Below are positions 52,527-63,510 of a DNA stretch of 64,000 bases, one piece after another. The DNA comes from Saccharomycopsis fibuligera x Saccharomycopsis cf. fibuligera (Eukaryota > Ascomycota > Saccharomycetes > Ascoideales > Saccharomycopsidaceae): NCBI GenBank assembly GCA_001936135.1, contig CP012821.1:1346248-1410247 (forward strand), read 5' to 3'. Numbering within the stretch: position 1 is the stretch's first letter; each line of letters starts with the position of its first letter. A program made the position numbers and the translations under genes. Below the pieces are notes generated by a model. The model searched no databases. It was given only the letters and a program-made list of their open reading frames with translations, and was not told where the DNA came from.

Positions 52527-55500
52527 CTAACGTATCCTCCGTCTTTGGCGCTTTGTTTTTCTTGATTCTTCAATGTCTGAAACATCACTCGCATCATCAT
52601 GCACAAACAAGTTCGACCCATCAGCATTCTCACCGAGAGCATCATCGTCCTTGTTGTCATCGTCGCTATACGAATTTGCTTCACTTGCATAGCGATCTTC
52701 AGCATCAACGTTGTCGCTATCCTCAAACTCACTTTCACTGTTGTCAGCTTGGTTAGCTTCGGCTGGATTATAATGCTCATTGTCTTCATCACAACTCTCC
52801 GCTTTTGCCCGTTCAAGTTCCCTTAACCATATCGAATTAGCCACAAAAGAAGACTTAAACTCCTTTTCTAACCCCGCGTTGCGGTTATATGTGCGGTTAT
52901 AAGTTTTCATAGAATGACCACACATTCTTGCTAGCTGCTCTTTTTTAACCTCCGTTTGAATGAATTCTTCCTCCACCATCGCATGATAAAAGTTTGTGTG
53001 GACAACGCGAAAACATCTCCAGTTTATGCGAAAGTTCAAGGCATTTGCAAGCTCGACAGGAGTTCCCTTATGAAGGAATACGTCCAAGTTAAAGATGTGG
53101 ATGATGTTACTGTAGGTTGTCCTCAAAAAACTGAAATGGATAATGAGTGATTGGAATAGTGCATTGCTCACAAGCTTTCCTTCTCTGATTGACCGTACTA
53201 TCGGCGGATTCGTAGCAACTTTGTTTTTATAAAACACAAATGAAATCACCTTGCCTGTCATATCCACAATGAGGCCCTTGCGTGCCCCAGACATGTGCAA
53301 GTCAAATTCTGTTGAACGAGCATGAGTGTTGAGCAATATGATTAACGCCTGAATCAACACCTCTACCTTTTCGTATTCCTTCCGAAATTTTTCGTAATCC
53401 ACAGATAGTGCATGATTGGCTTCAAGCTGCACAAGGTACTTGAAATGGGCCGAAATATGCACTCCGTATGCGAGATCAAAGATACAAGCCCCAGTAGCCT
53501 TGTCAGTTTTGCTCAAGGTGTCAAAGCGAAAGTCGCTAAAGCCCTTCAACGACTGATGTGTTAGCTGAATGATTTTCTCCGAAATCTTTGCTATGGAGTC
53601 AGTGTACTTTTTCATCCCAATGGTCGTGGTGCCTTCACTAGTGTGGGTGGTTTTTACTTCACACGTATTGCTTTCCTCATCGTATGTGACTGGTGTGGTG
53701 CGTTGTTGATGACTGTAATTTATGTCCTTTAAAAGTTTGATAAAGTGTTTATACAAATATTGCATCACTCCAGATGCAATTGGTCTGGCTTTTTCTTTGG
53801 CTCTGACCGACTCCTGTTCCACATCTGCTCTTGGATCCAGAACTCTTTTGGACCAGCCGACCAAGATATGTAGCCGGAGTAAGTACTGGATTCCGTTAAA
53901 GTATTTTATAATAGTCCCGGGCGGCTTGAGAGCCACTTGCCGCGCCCCCAGGGATCCGTATCCAGTTTTATGGCTGAGTGAAAGTAGACCAAACGCCATT
54001 GGAGATTGATAATAGCACTTGACAAAATTGTCCCCGTCACCTTTCATCGGGGTCCTTTTAACAGCCATAAGGTATAGAGAAATGAGGCACCTGTTGCCCA
54101 TTTCTAAAAATTCGGGAAACTTTGAGATGCTGGCGCGGCTGAACTCCTCAAGCTGGACTTCGGTCTCGGTACCGAGCTTTTCAAATGGTACGTTCACCAC
54201 GCTGCTAGTTGTGTTTTGGTGCCTCACCAAAATGCTAATAATCAGATCGAACTGGCGCGCTTGCAGCGCTCCAAAGATTGGGTCAAAGTACTGGGACTCT
54301 CCCCAGGCTTTGTTGACTAGATGTTGGTGCTCTGGTTTATTTCTGATTATGTAAATTGACAAAATTGAGCAGAGTAAAGTGCTAGCAACTGAGCTAACAT
54401 TTCGCAAGCCGCTAACATTGTCTTTGAGCCTGAAAATAAACTTTTCATGGGAGCTGAAAAATGCAAACTCTTCTGATTTCGTAAAGTTTGTGCCGTTTTC
54501 TTGCATACGTCTGGATATCGGAAGGTGGTGTTGAAGCAAATGTAGAAGAATGGCCTTGTAGAGCATGCTGTACATTGGCGTGCTTTTCTGTTCGACTGAG
54601 TGAATTATTGAGGAGCTGGAATGCTCGACAAAGTCTTTCGCTAACTGAGAGTTGGTCACTTCTTCTAGTGATAGCAACAGTTTTGTCTCTTGTTCTCCTG
54701 TCTCGTATCTTTCTTTCAAAACTGGATTCAACCTTTCCGGTAAGTATATCATCAACATCTCTCCCTTGATAAGTTGGAAACCTTTGAGTACTGGTTTTGG
54801 GTTTTTTTCGCCAGTAGTTTTTGGACAGTCTTTGAAATGCTGTGAGTTTAGCCCTTTGTTGCTCAAGTGCATAAAGCATCCACTGCATGCAAAGGATACA
54901 AAAACGGGCAACCCAAAGGTGCCCATGACATTGGGAAAAAGGAGTAGAAGCCTGTCATTTTTTTCGATTTCTACTATTTCCGGATCATACGGCATTATTT
55001 TGGTTTGGGGATAGAAATTGCCCAGGGTTTTTTTTCTTGGTCTGTAGTTATTAGAGTAGAAGATGTACATTATTTCAGTCTCCACTTCCTTTGTCTTTTC
55101 GTAAACATCATTATAATTTGTCAGCTGCAACACGTCTTTGACCAATTGGCTCAAAGTCTTTAGATAGTTGCCCACAATCGCTATATGACGGTTCTTGGTA
55201 AAGTCTTTTAAACTTTTCATGTGAACTAGTTGCAAGGTTGACCTTGAGATTACTAGTCCGAATTGCTTGAGTGTATTTGCGGTGACGAAAACATCAACGT
55301 GTTTGTAGTAAAAGTCATTGAATTCCTCTTCGTTGTACTGAAGAGCGTAGTTCTTGGATTCTGGAATTATCGACTGGATACCACTGACCACCTCTTTGTT
55401 CGACCTGCCTAGTATCCCAATTTGTACTGTTGGATCTGCTCTAAAGTTTTTCTCTGAGTACTCATAGTATCCGGGTTTGTAGTAGCTGATGGAGCTGGCA

Positions 55501-55655
55501 AATTTGGACGCAACATACTCTGGGTCGTTTACTTCGTCCGGGTCCGGTATAGAAACAACTGACTCCTTGTCAGACTCAGACCCCGAGTAGGAGTAATCAG
55601 ACATTTTGTTTTGGCGTGTTTGCAAAATTGTTGTTTGCAGCTTGGCATTGGACAT
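52527..55655 (-). CDS. Subtelomeric tyrosine-recombinase-like protein with C2HC zinc-finger motif
   Basis: Intact 1042-residue frame. The N-terminus is Ser/Asp-rich; Met18 (MSDYSYSGSESD) is an alternative start. Residues 257-277 form C-x2-C-x12-H-x3-C (CSGC...H...C), like the zinc segments of OrsD-type fungal proteins that accompany transposons and telomere-linked helicases. A long helical middle follows. Residues 775-925 have the tyrosine recombinase order: RSTE (Arg780, Glu783), a beta-hairpin Lys (FVFYK810), RCFR (Arg880, Arg883; His is usual at 880), CGHS (His914), then Tyr923 nine residues after that His, the standard spacing. An acidic tail (950-1030) ends in a basic run (KTKRQRRRIR), a likely nuclear signal. 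Codon use includes in-frame CTG (residues 178, 326, 464 and 569), unlike NIP1. It is probably the enzyme of a Crypton-like or novel telomere-associated element. Catalytic activity is inferred. Confidence 0.75.
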   Translation of the reverse strand: MSNAKLQTTILQTRQNKMSDYSYSGSESDKESVVSIPDPDEVNDPEYVASKFASSISYYKPGYYEYSEKNFRADPTVQIGILGRSNKEVVSGIQSIIPESKNYALQYNEEEFNDFYYKHVDVFVTANTLKQFGLVISRSTLQLVHMKSLKDFTKNRHIAIVGNYLKTLSQLVKDVLQLTNYNDVYEKTKEVETEIMYIFYSNNYRPRKKTLGNFYPQTKIMPYDPEIVEIEKNDRLLLLFPNVMGTFGLPVFVSFACSGCFMHLSNKGLNSQHFKDCPKTTGEKNPKPVLKGFQLIKGEMLMIYLPERLNPVLKERYETGEQETKLLLSLEEVTNSQLAKDFVEHSSSSIIHSVEQKSTPMYSMLYKAILLHLLQHHLPISRRMQENGTNFTKSEEFAFFSSHEKFIFRLKDNVSGLRNVSSVASTLLCSILSIYIIRNKPEHQHLVNKAWGESQYFDPIFGALQARQFDLIISILVRHQNTTSSVVNVPFEKLGTETEVQLEEFSRASISKFPEFLEMGNRCLISLYLMAVKRTPMKGDGDNFVKCYYQSPMAFGLLSLSHKTGYGSLGARQVALKPPGTIIKYFNGIQYLLRLHILVGWSKRVLDPRADVEQESVRAKEKARPIASGVMQYLYKHFIKLLKDINYSHQQRTTPVTYDEESNTCEVKTTHTSEGTTTIGMKKYTDSIAKISEKIIQLTHQSLKGFSDFRFDTLSKTDKATGACIFDLAYGVHISAHFKYLVQLEANHALSVDYEKFRKEYEKVEVLIQALIILLNTHARSTEFDLHMSGARKGLIVDMTGKVISFVFYKNKVATNPPIVRSIREGKLVSNALFQSLIIHFSFLRTTYSNIIHIFNLDVFLHKGTPVELANALNFRINWRCFRVVHTNFYHAMVEEEFIQTEVKKEQLARMCGHSMKTYNRTYNRNAGLEKEFKSSFVANSIWLRELERAKAESCDEDNEHYNPAEANQADNSESEFEDSDNVDAEDRYASEANSYSDDDNKDDDALGENADGSNLFVHDDASDVSDIEESRKTKRQRRRIR

Positions 55656-56179
55656 TAACTTTGAAACCGTGTGTGAAATCTAACAAAAAAGAATGAACGC
55701 TGTGATTTTCTAGCGCGAGCTCCTAACACATATCATGGCTATATGATTCAAATCAGTGGCTGGCGTTGCTGCATCCTCAAATACCGGCTGTGCTGCTAAA
55801 CCGGATGTGTTTTTGTTTAACGTTTTATTAATAGAATCTCCGATATGCGCTGCATTATGCATAACATGCGTTGAACCGCGGTGTTCCTACTTGAAGGCTT
55901 TGGCCCTTACTTACATTTCGGCAAACCAAAATTGCGCTATTTTTTTGCGTTATGTACTAAACGCCAGGCTGATGTGCGGTACTACTCGTTTCCGCTCAGC
56001 CTTGCTTGGTTAGTATATAATGTCACCACGCGTATTCTTTTTGCAAGGGCTACTATATGTGTGTTGAGCATGCCTTGGTGCTTGATGTTATTTTGAGTTC
56101 TCTTTATCGGTGGGAATGAACGATGGCTGCTCTTTGAAATGTTCTGTAGTAAGTTGAAGATTTGGTTGGAGTAAATATG
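55656..56179. promoter_or_regulatory. Upstream flank of the recombinase-like gene with a diverged block-A fragment
   Basis: Holds the 5' flank of the recombinase-like gene. At about 55900-56010 it is weakly similar to 44350-44450/57510-57610 (words CCCTTACTT, GCCAAACCAAAATT, TTTGCG/TTTTCCC, TGTACTA), suggesting an old copy of the subtelomeric block. No gene seen. Confidence 0.45.
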
Positions 56180-56462
56180 TGTTGGATGCATTGTTGGCCC
56201 AATAACTTACACGAACAGGTGCTAGAGAGCACTGCTCTGTGAGACGTAGCAGACATACACTTTATAAACAGCAAACGGTACGCAGTGTGGTTGAAGGGTG
56301 GATTGAGCGGTAATGTATTAGCTAGGTACAACTAACTAGAGAGAAAGCGATTAATTCTGGATAAATAGTCAAATCCAGGGAGTCTCATAGTAAATGAATA
56401 AATATAGTTTCCCAAAAGGGCAATTAAGACTTGATCTTAATTGCCCGCGTTGGCCTACAACA
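56180..56462. mobile_element. Possible solo LTR-like sequence
   Basis: About 283 bp starting TGTTGG and ending CCTACAACA, so its ends are inverted (TGTTG/CAACA) as in yeast LTRs. A TTTATAAA lies at about 56262 and an AATAAATA toward the 3' end. No target-site duplication is visible and the 3' end overlaps sequence shared with the 266-bp unit (TTGCCCGCGTTGGCC), so the call is weak. Confidence 0.3.
56418..56446. repeat. Perfect 12-bp inverted repeat
   Basis: GGGCAATTAAGA, a 5-nt loop (CTTGA), then TCTTAATTGCCC. It could form a strong hairpin or a dimeric protein site, and lies about 0.76 kb upstream of the recombinase-like gene start. Confidence 0.85.
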
Positions 56463-56557
56463 AACACCACCTCTGTTGTCGATTCCTAGACTCGCGTGTA
56501 GGATATTTTTGCAGGGTTATATAACATACACAGTGATATTGGTGTTCTTTTCACATT

Positions 56558-56703
56558 GCTGTGGAGGCAGATCAGCAGAGCTAGGGAAAATAGTACAGAT
56601 GCAGTTTGATATTGCTTACTTGGATATCGCAGTGGCAGAAATAGCAAGTGCTAGTCAGTGAAGTGCATTTTGCTTGAAAGACACAATGCATCTCAGTTTC
56701 CTA
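56558..56703. repeat. Third, partial copy of an internal block segment
   Basis: GCTGTGGAGGCAGATCAGCAG through ATGCATCTCAGTTTCC matches 58667-58809 in copy B and, from GGCAGATCAGCAG on, about 45655-45791 in copy A. It then jumps directly into the first 266-bp unit, marking a rearrangement junction near 56703. Confidence 0.8.
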
Positions 56704-56704
56704 C

Positions 56705-57502
56705 TTGCCCGCTTTGGCCCCCAACCGCACTTTTCACATACTATCCCCCCAACCGCCTCCTCGCCAAAATCCCTCTTTACTATGGGTTCCGCCAATCCAC
56801 CGCTACCTGGTCCCCCGAACCACCTCGCCCAGCCTGCCTGCCCTATATACTCGTCTAAATCTGCTAAGTAGCCTGTAATTTGCTATATAATCTAGTTCTA
56901 CGCCATCCATAGTATTTGTTCTGGCTTTTTCCACCATTTTCTCGCCCATCCCCTTCCTCGGTCATCCTACTTGCCCGCTTTGGCCCCCAACCGCACTTTT
57001 CACATACTATCCCCCCAACCGCCTCCTCGCCAAAATCCCTCTTTACTATGGGTTCCGCCAATCCACCGCTACCTGGTCCCCCGAACCACCTCGTCCAGCC
57101 TGCCTGCCCTATATACACATCTAAATCTGCTAAGTAGCCTGTAGTGTGTTCTCTAGTTTCAATCTACGCCATCCATAGTATTTGTTCTGGCTTTTTCCAC
57201 CATTTTCTCGCCCATCCCCTTCCTCGGTCATCCTACTTGCCCGCTTTGGCCCCCAACCGCACTTTTCACATACTATCCCCCCAACCGCCTCCTCGCCAAA
57301 ATCCCTCTTTACTATGGGTTCCGCCAATCCACCGCTATCTGGTCCCCCGAACCACCTCGCCCAGCTTTTTGCCCTATATACTCGTCTAAATTTGCTAACT
57401 AGCCTGTAATTTGCTATATAATCTAGTTCTACGCCATCCATAGTATTTGTTCTGGCTTTTTCCACCATTTTCTCGCCCATCCCCTTCCTCGGTCATCCTG
57501 TG
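56705..57502. repeat. Three tandem 266-bp subtelomeric units
   Basis: Units start at 56705, 56971 and 57237, an exact 266-bp period, and are highly similar to each other. Each begins TTGCCCGCTTTGGCCC and ends CTCGGTCATCCT. A single unit is present at 44068-44333. The third unit leads into copy B. Confidence 0.92.
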
Positions 57503-58218
57503 GCATTGGCCCCGAACCAAATTTTCCCTTACTTGTCGCCAAACCAAAATTCCGTGATTTTCCCTGTTTTGTACTAGTCGCGCCGAACCGCATGTTTTCT
57601 CCGCGCTCAACCGGATTATCTCCATGCAGGATCTTCTCCCTCAGTTTCCCTATTTATCCACTTGCAGATTTCATACATAATCTAATATTTAGTTTTCCTT
57701 TGTTGTATAGCTGTTTGCGCTGTGTCGCGGCCTACTGGCTTTTTGTGTCTTCTGGTGGACTGTTCTTACATAGTGCATTCATATGTATTGCTTTTCTCTT
57801 GTACATACCGGGGGAACAATGTATCTATGCTCTACAAGATGTCACATAATGATGCACCGAATGAATAACAACGCCACAACCGGTCTGTGGAAAAGGATAA
57901 CTATGTTTGAGAGCACATACATATTTGCCGGTGGTTCATATATTAGTTGAATTGCTAGACTTTGATGTCAGTTGGATGATTGTAAGTAGCGCATTGTCAG
58001 ATAAAGCAGTTCAAGCAGAGGCTGGAGCATGGGCAAACTTTGTCTGTGTTCTTCTGGTTTTTTGTTGGAGTCAAGTGTTTCGCAATAAACGGTTGGTTTA
58101 GATGATGGCACTGCTGGTTGGCATATTTTGCGATATTTGAGTTTCATTTGTATGAAAGAAGCAGCTGAAGAATCGGCTGAGAAAGTGTCAAGATACTATA
58201 GATAGCACAGTAGAATAT

Positions 58219-58512
58219 GTGAAAAAGATAAAATTAAAAAGCACCGGACTAAGATTGGGTTGTAGCACAGAGGAGGCTAAAAAACGTATACTATGGCTTA
58301 ACTCGTGTGCAGTGTTGTTTCTGTGCTTTGGGCGTAGGCAACTACTCATTGATATCGGTGATCTTCTCTGCATACTGTTTAGTGGGCAGCTCGTATCAGC
58401 TAATCTAGAAAAAGTAGTGGCAGCAGCTTTAGATGTGGCAAGAAGACAAACAAGGCGATCGGAGGATCAAAGACAGAGTACAAGGACAATAAACAATGCA
58501 ATATACAGCTGA
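58219..58512 (+). other. 97-codon open frame, disrupted in copy A
   Basis: Reads MKKIKLKSTGLRLGCSTEEA and later LLIDIGDLLCILFSGQLVS. In copy A the equivalent frame is broken near 45410-45440. No known family; it could be the remains of an old subtelomeric gene. Weak support. Confidence 0.2.
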
Positions 58513-60465
58513 TGTGGTAGTTATAAGAGGCACATATGTGTTGAATGTTGGGACGGTACTAGGCACTGGATTGGTTTTGTATAAAGTCAAAGATGGGATA
58601 TTCTAAATGGGTGATGGAAGGTGACGAAGGGTGACGGTTTTGATATCGGCGTTGTTTTGTACATTGCTGTGGAGGCAGATCAGCAGATCTAGGGAAAATA
58701 GTACAGATGCAGTTTGATATTGCTTACTTGGATATCGCAGTGGCAGAAATAGAAAGTGCTAGTTAGTGGGGTGCATCGTGCTTGAATGACACAATGCATC
58801 TCAGCTTCCCGAGAGTAGCTCAAACGAGACAAGAAGGCGAAAAAAAACATTGCTTTACACTCAAGTAATTTTTGCAATTGCTATAAACAGTAAATGATAA
58901 CAGGTGAAACGATTAAGATAATGTAACGTCAAGGTATGCGTAGAGATTAGCAAGCTAAATGGTCAAAAAAAAACAATAAAAAAAAAAAAAAAAAACTTTT
59001 TAGCAGAATGTGCTAGAGTAGTATACTTCTTGGAGGAGCTGTTATGGTCGCGCACACAATGGTGAAATAAAAATGCAAGGCACTCACTGCTTGTAATATT
59101 TGAAGATCATAATTTAACAGGCAAGTCGGAGGCTGTCAAATTATCAGAGATTTGAGCTGCTACAACGGATGTTTGAGGGTGGTGAGTGACACACACAGAG
59201 AGAGATAGAGCTACGAGGCTGGATTGCATTATGCATGTCGGGAAGATCATGGATAGAACATGGGGAAGAAAAACGAGGTAGTATGCAGCTAATATGGTGG
59301 GAATGCGGGCACAGACAAAGGTAGTGAACAGGAGCAAAATAGCATTATGAGCTTTACTTTAGTAACATATAACACGGGTGTAAAAATAAAATAAAGTTAG
59401 ATAATCGTATTATAAAAACAAAGCAAAGGGTCAGAAGTGTGGATCAAGGTCAAGCACTTAATAATGAAAAACAATCACGATACTGCAGGTGGGACGGATC
59501 GTGGTGAACAAGTACTGAAAGGACGCACTGGAGGTATAAAAGGATGGGTGCTGTAAAGAAAGGGGAAGTTATTGTAACAGACTAAAATGATATATGGCAA
59601 GGGGGCAGAAGTAGTAATTGCATCGAGCACGCAAAAGGTAATTAATAAAGGGTTGTATACAATTGGAGATGGTCGGAATTGAGATTGGAGCAGGCAAGAG
59701 AGCGGTGTGAAGACAGATTCTGTGCAACGTCAATTAGTTAACACGCTTGTCAAGTAAGAAGCTATTAGAGTGATGGCTAGGGTTGGACAATTTATGGTTG
59801 CTGAGAACAGGCAAGATCACAGAAGAAAAAACAAAAAAACGATTGGAATATGGAAAGGAGACAGTTCGGGGTGAGAAAAAGGCAGCAGCTAGCGTATATA
59901 TTGGCTAAGGGCAGGGTGTAAGAGTCGCTGGGGAGCAAGACAAGACAAAACGCGATGCGTTTATAGAGTTTAGGATATCGGATAGATGAGAAAAAAAGCG
60001 ATGAAGTGGAGCAAGAGCAGCGTTCAGGTAATAAGTTGAGAAAATATTTATGCTTGTCAGAAGCAAAGAGCATCAGCTGGAAAACAAGTGGGACAGTGCG
60101 GTGCAAGTTGTGTGGGGAAATAAGGAAGAAGTATAAAAAGAAAAACACGAGAGAATTAGTAAGAACAATACTGTAGCAGTAATATTAGTGCAGCAGTGAT
60201 AATAGAGCAGAGAAAAAAGTGAAAAAAAAACAGTGATTTAATGTAAAGCTTTTAGAGAGTCAAAAAAAAGGAGGGTGCAAAGGCAATGGAAAACAAACGG
60301 ACGAGATGCAAATGCAACGGGAGGAATACGAGCAGAATGTGGAGATAACAGGAAGAAGTGGGTATAAAGAGAATAGGCAGAAATAGCTTGATATTGTAAG
60401 GGTGGAGGGAAGATAGTAAATATAGAACAAGTGACAAAGAAAGGTATTGTATTGGTAACATGTAT

Positions 60466-60481
60466 GTGGTGTAAGGGTGGT
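60466..60481 (+). repeat. Interstitial telomere-like 16-mer in satellite, copy B (first)
   Basis: GTGGTGTAAGGGTGGT, identical to the telomere array over 16 bases; equivalent to 47681-47696. Confidence 0.85.
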
Positions 60482-60625
60482 ATGATAATGACTGATACAA
60501 GAGAGTAGGAAGAGCGTCGACAAGATAAGAAGTCAGTATTAAGCGAAATGGTGTAGTGCAGTAGCAGTAGGCAGACAGTGGAAAGAGTACGAGTTACAAA
60601 AAGGTATTATATTGGCAATTTACGT

Positions 60626-60641
60626 GTGGTGTAAGGGTGGT
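60626..60641 (+). repeat. Interstitial telomere-like 16-mer in satellite, copy B (second)
   Basis: GTGGTGTAAGGGTGGT again; in copy A the equivalent (47842) has one changed base (GGGTGAT). Confidence 0.85.
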
Positions 60642-63505
60642 AAGTAAAAGAGAGTAATACAAGAAGTATGGATAGTGTCAGGAAGGTAGTAAGAAAACAG
60701 TAGTAAGTGTAGCAGTAGGAAGATAGTGGAAAGAGTACGAGTGACAGAAAGGTATGGTATTGGTAATATATGGTTGTAGGATGGTGGTAAGTGAGAGAAT
60801 GATACGACAGTATGAAAGAACGTCGAGATAATAGAACAGGGGAAAGAGAAAACAGTATGAAGTAGTAGTAAAAAGATAGTAAAAATAGAAGTTACAGAAA
60901 AGTATTATAATGGTAATAAAATCGCAGGAGGGTGGTACGAGAGAGATTGATATGACAGTACGGAAAGGCGTCGGGAAGATAATAAAACAGTGTGTAGAAA
61001 GAATAAAAGACGTAGTGCAGTAACAGTAGAACGATAGTAAAGACAGTAGGGAATATGAGTGACGGACAAGTATTACAATGGTTATATATAGTTGTAAAAG
61101 GGTGGCAAGTGAGAGATTGATACAAGATAGTATGAAAGTGCGTGGGGAAAGAAGTGAAAAGACAGAGGAAAAACAATGGAAAGAATAAAGTAGCGACAAA
61201 AAAATATATCGGTAATATAGAGTCGTAAAAGGGTGTTACGACAGACAACGGTACAATACAGTACAGAAGGATGTGGAGATAGTACAAGAGGGGAAAGATA
61301 GAGGAAAGAGTATGATAACAGAAAAGTATTATAAAGATAATATGGGAAAAGTAGCGGGTGGTATGTGAGAAAGTGATACAACACAGTACAGAAAGGCGTC
61401 GGGAAGGTAGTAAGAGAAAAAAAAAGGAAGGTAGTGGAAAGGATAGGAGTAACAGAGAAGTAATTTGTTGATAATATAATATCGCAGGAGAACGGTATTT
61501 GTGAGGTAACAATAGAAGATCGTATGCAAGGGCGTCGGGAAGTGCGTCGGGAAGGTATTAAAAATAATATGAAAATAATGGAAAAAGAATAAAAGTGACA
61601 AAAAGTATTATATTGATAATATGGGGTAGTTATGATGATGGTAAGCAAAGGTGTCGAGGTAATAGAACAGAGAGAAGAGAAAAGATATATTGCAGTAGTA
61701 TTAGAACGATAGAAAAGATAATAGGAGTAGCAGACAGGTATTATATTGGCAATACGGGGCAGGTAGGAGGGTGGTAAGTGAGAGAAATTGATACAAGATA
61801 TTTTGCAAGGGTGTCGGGAAGGTGTTAAAAATAATAGGAAAATAATGGAAAGAATGAAAGTGACAAAAAGTATTATAAATGTAATATATGGAGAAGTAAG
61901 AGGGTGGTAAGTGAGAAAGATTGATACACGACAGAACGGAAGAGCGTCGGGAAGGTAGTAAGAAAACGATATTAAAAATAATAGGAGTAGCAGACAGGTA
62001 TTATATTGGCAATACTGGGGAGGCAGGAGGGTGGTAAGTGAGAAAGATTGATACACGATAGTACAGAAGGGCGTCGAAGTAGTAGAACAGCGGATAGATA
62101 GTGGAGAGAGAAGAAGTGACAGAAAAATATTATATAGGTAAGATTCGAGAATGGTACAAGATAGTACGGAAGGGCGTTGGGACGGTAGTAAAAATAATAG
62201 GAAGATAATGGAAAGAATAGAAGTGACAGAAAAGTATTATATTAGTAATAAGGGAGAGGCAGGAGGGTGGTATGTTAGAGAATGGTACAAGATAGTACAG
62301 AAGGGCGTCGAGATAGTAGAACAGCGGAAGGGTAGAGGAAAGAATAGAAATTACAGAGAAATATTATATTGGTAAGATTGGAAAGGCAGGAGGGTGGGAA
62401 GTGAGCGAACAATACAAGATACAATGGGAGGGAGTTGGGAAGGTAGTAAGGAAACAGTAGGAAGAGAGCAGAAGTACGGCAGTAGTAGTAATAGAAGTTA
62501 CAGACGAGTAATTTGTTGGTAATATAAGATTGTAGGAGAAGTAGTAAAAAAGTGAGAATAATACGGGAGAAGCAGGAGGAAGGTATTGGTGAGAGAACAA
62601 TACAAGATGAGAAAATAATAGAAGATGAGAAAATAATAGAAGATGAGAAAACAATACAAGATGTGAAAATAATAGAGGAGATTTTGCAAGGGTGTCGGGA
62701 ATTTAGTAAGCAAACAGTAGGAAAATAGTGGAAAGGAAGAAGAGAAAAGTAATATATTGGTAATATATAGTTGCAGGAGGGTGGTATATGAGGGAATAAT
62801 ACAAGATAGAAATGAAGGGGGTTGGGAAGGTAAGAAAACAGGGAGAAGAAAAAAAGTGGAAGGCAGGTAAGTGATAGAGTTGGAGTTATAAGTGGAGGAT
62901 TGATTATATATGAGATGGAAGCAGGGAAAGTAGGCAAGGGCGGCGGGACGAATTGATTTTGAGAGGAGGAAAAGAGAAGGAGAGAAGAGGAAAGTGAAGA
63001 GTGGTAAATATGATAGGAGAAGAGGTGTAAGATGGGGAGAAAAGAGAAGAAGAGAAGAGAACGAAGAAGATGTAAAGAGAGATGTTAGGAAGGTGAGGGA
63101 TAAGGAGATAAAAGAGCAAGAGATTGTATTGGAAGTGAAGAAGAAGATAAGATATATTTGAAGATGGGTAAGAGGGATATGAAAGACGGGTAAGGGTAGA
63201 GAGTGAGGCGGGAGCGATGTAAAAATTATTGAAGAGATTTTTATTTTTGAGGAAAAATAAAATATTTGACGGAGGGGAGTGGAGAGAAAGAGAGGAGGAA
63301 GGAGAAGATAAGAAGGGAGAAAGAGGAGTGGAGGAGGATATAATTGAAGAGATTATGGATGAGGTTATAAAATAGAAGAAGAAAAGAGAGAGAGGAGGGA
63401 AGAATGAGATTGAGATATGATGGAGTGTGGAGGGAATAAAGAGATTTGGAGAGAGAGGGAAGGTAGGAAGAGGAAGGAGAGGAATAAGGAATTGGAAAGG
63501 GAAAT

Positions 63506-63510
<5 letters not shown>

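Larger units (their letters stand above)
60240..62830. repeat. Degenerate purine-rich satellite, copy B
   Basis: Same unit structure as 47450-50050, with some unit-level insertions and deletions (for example the GAAAATAATAGAAGATGA repeats near 62605-62650). Long minus-strand open frames (up to 61082-62056) arise because stop codons are rare in this composition and the units are kept nearly free of TCA/TTA/CTA in one plus frame. I do not regard them as genes. Confidence 0.88.

Noticed and set aside
61082-62056. 324-codon minus-strand open frame in satellite B (and similar frames at 48108-48704, 49654-50169, 60892-61512)
   Set aside because: The translation is periodic, low complexity (Ser/Leu/Tyr/Thr) and repeats with the satellite unit. 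Frames shift between copies A and B, and no start context or family is seen. It arises from stop-codon scarcity in the C-poor plus strand.
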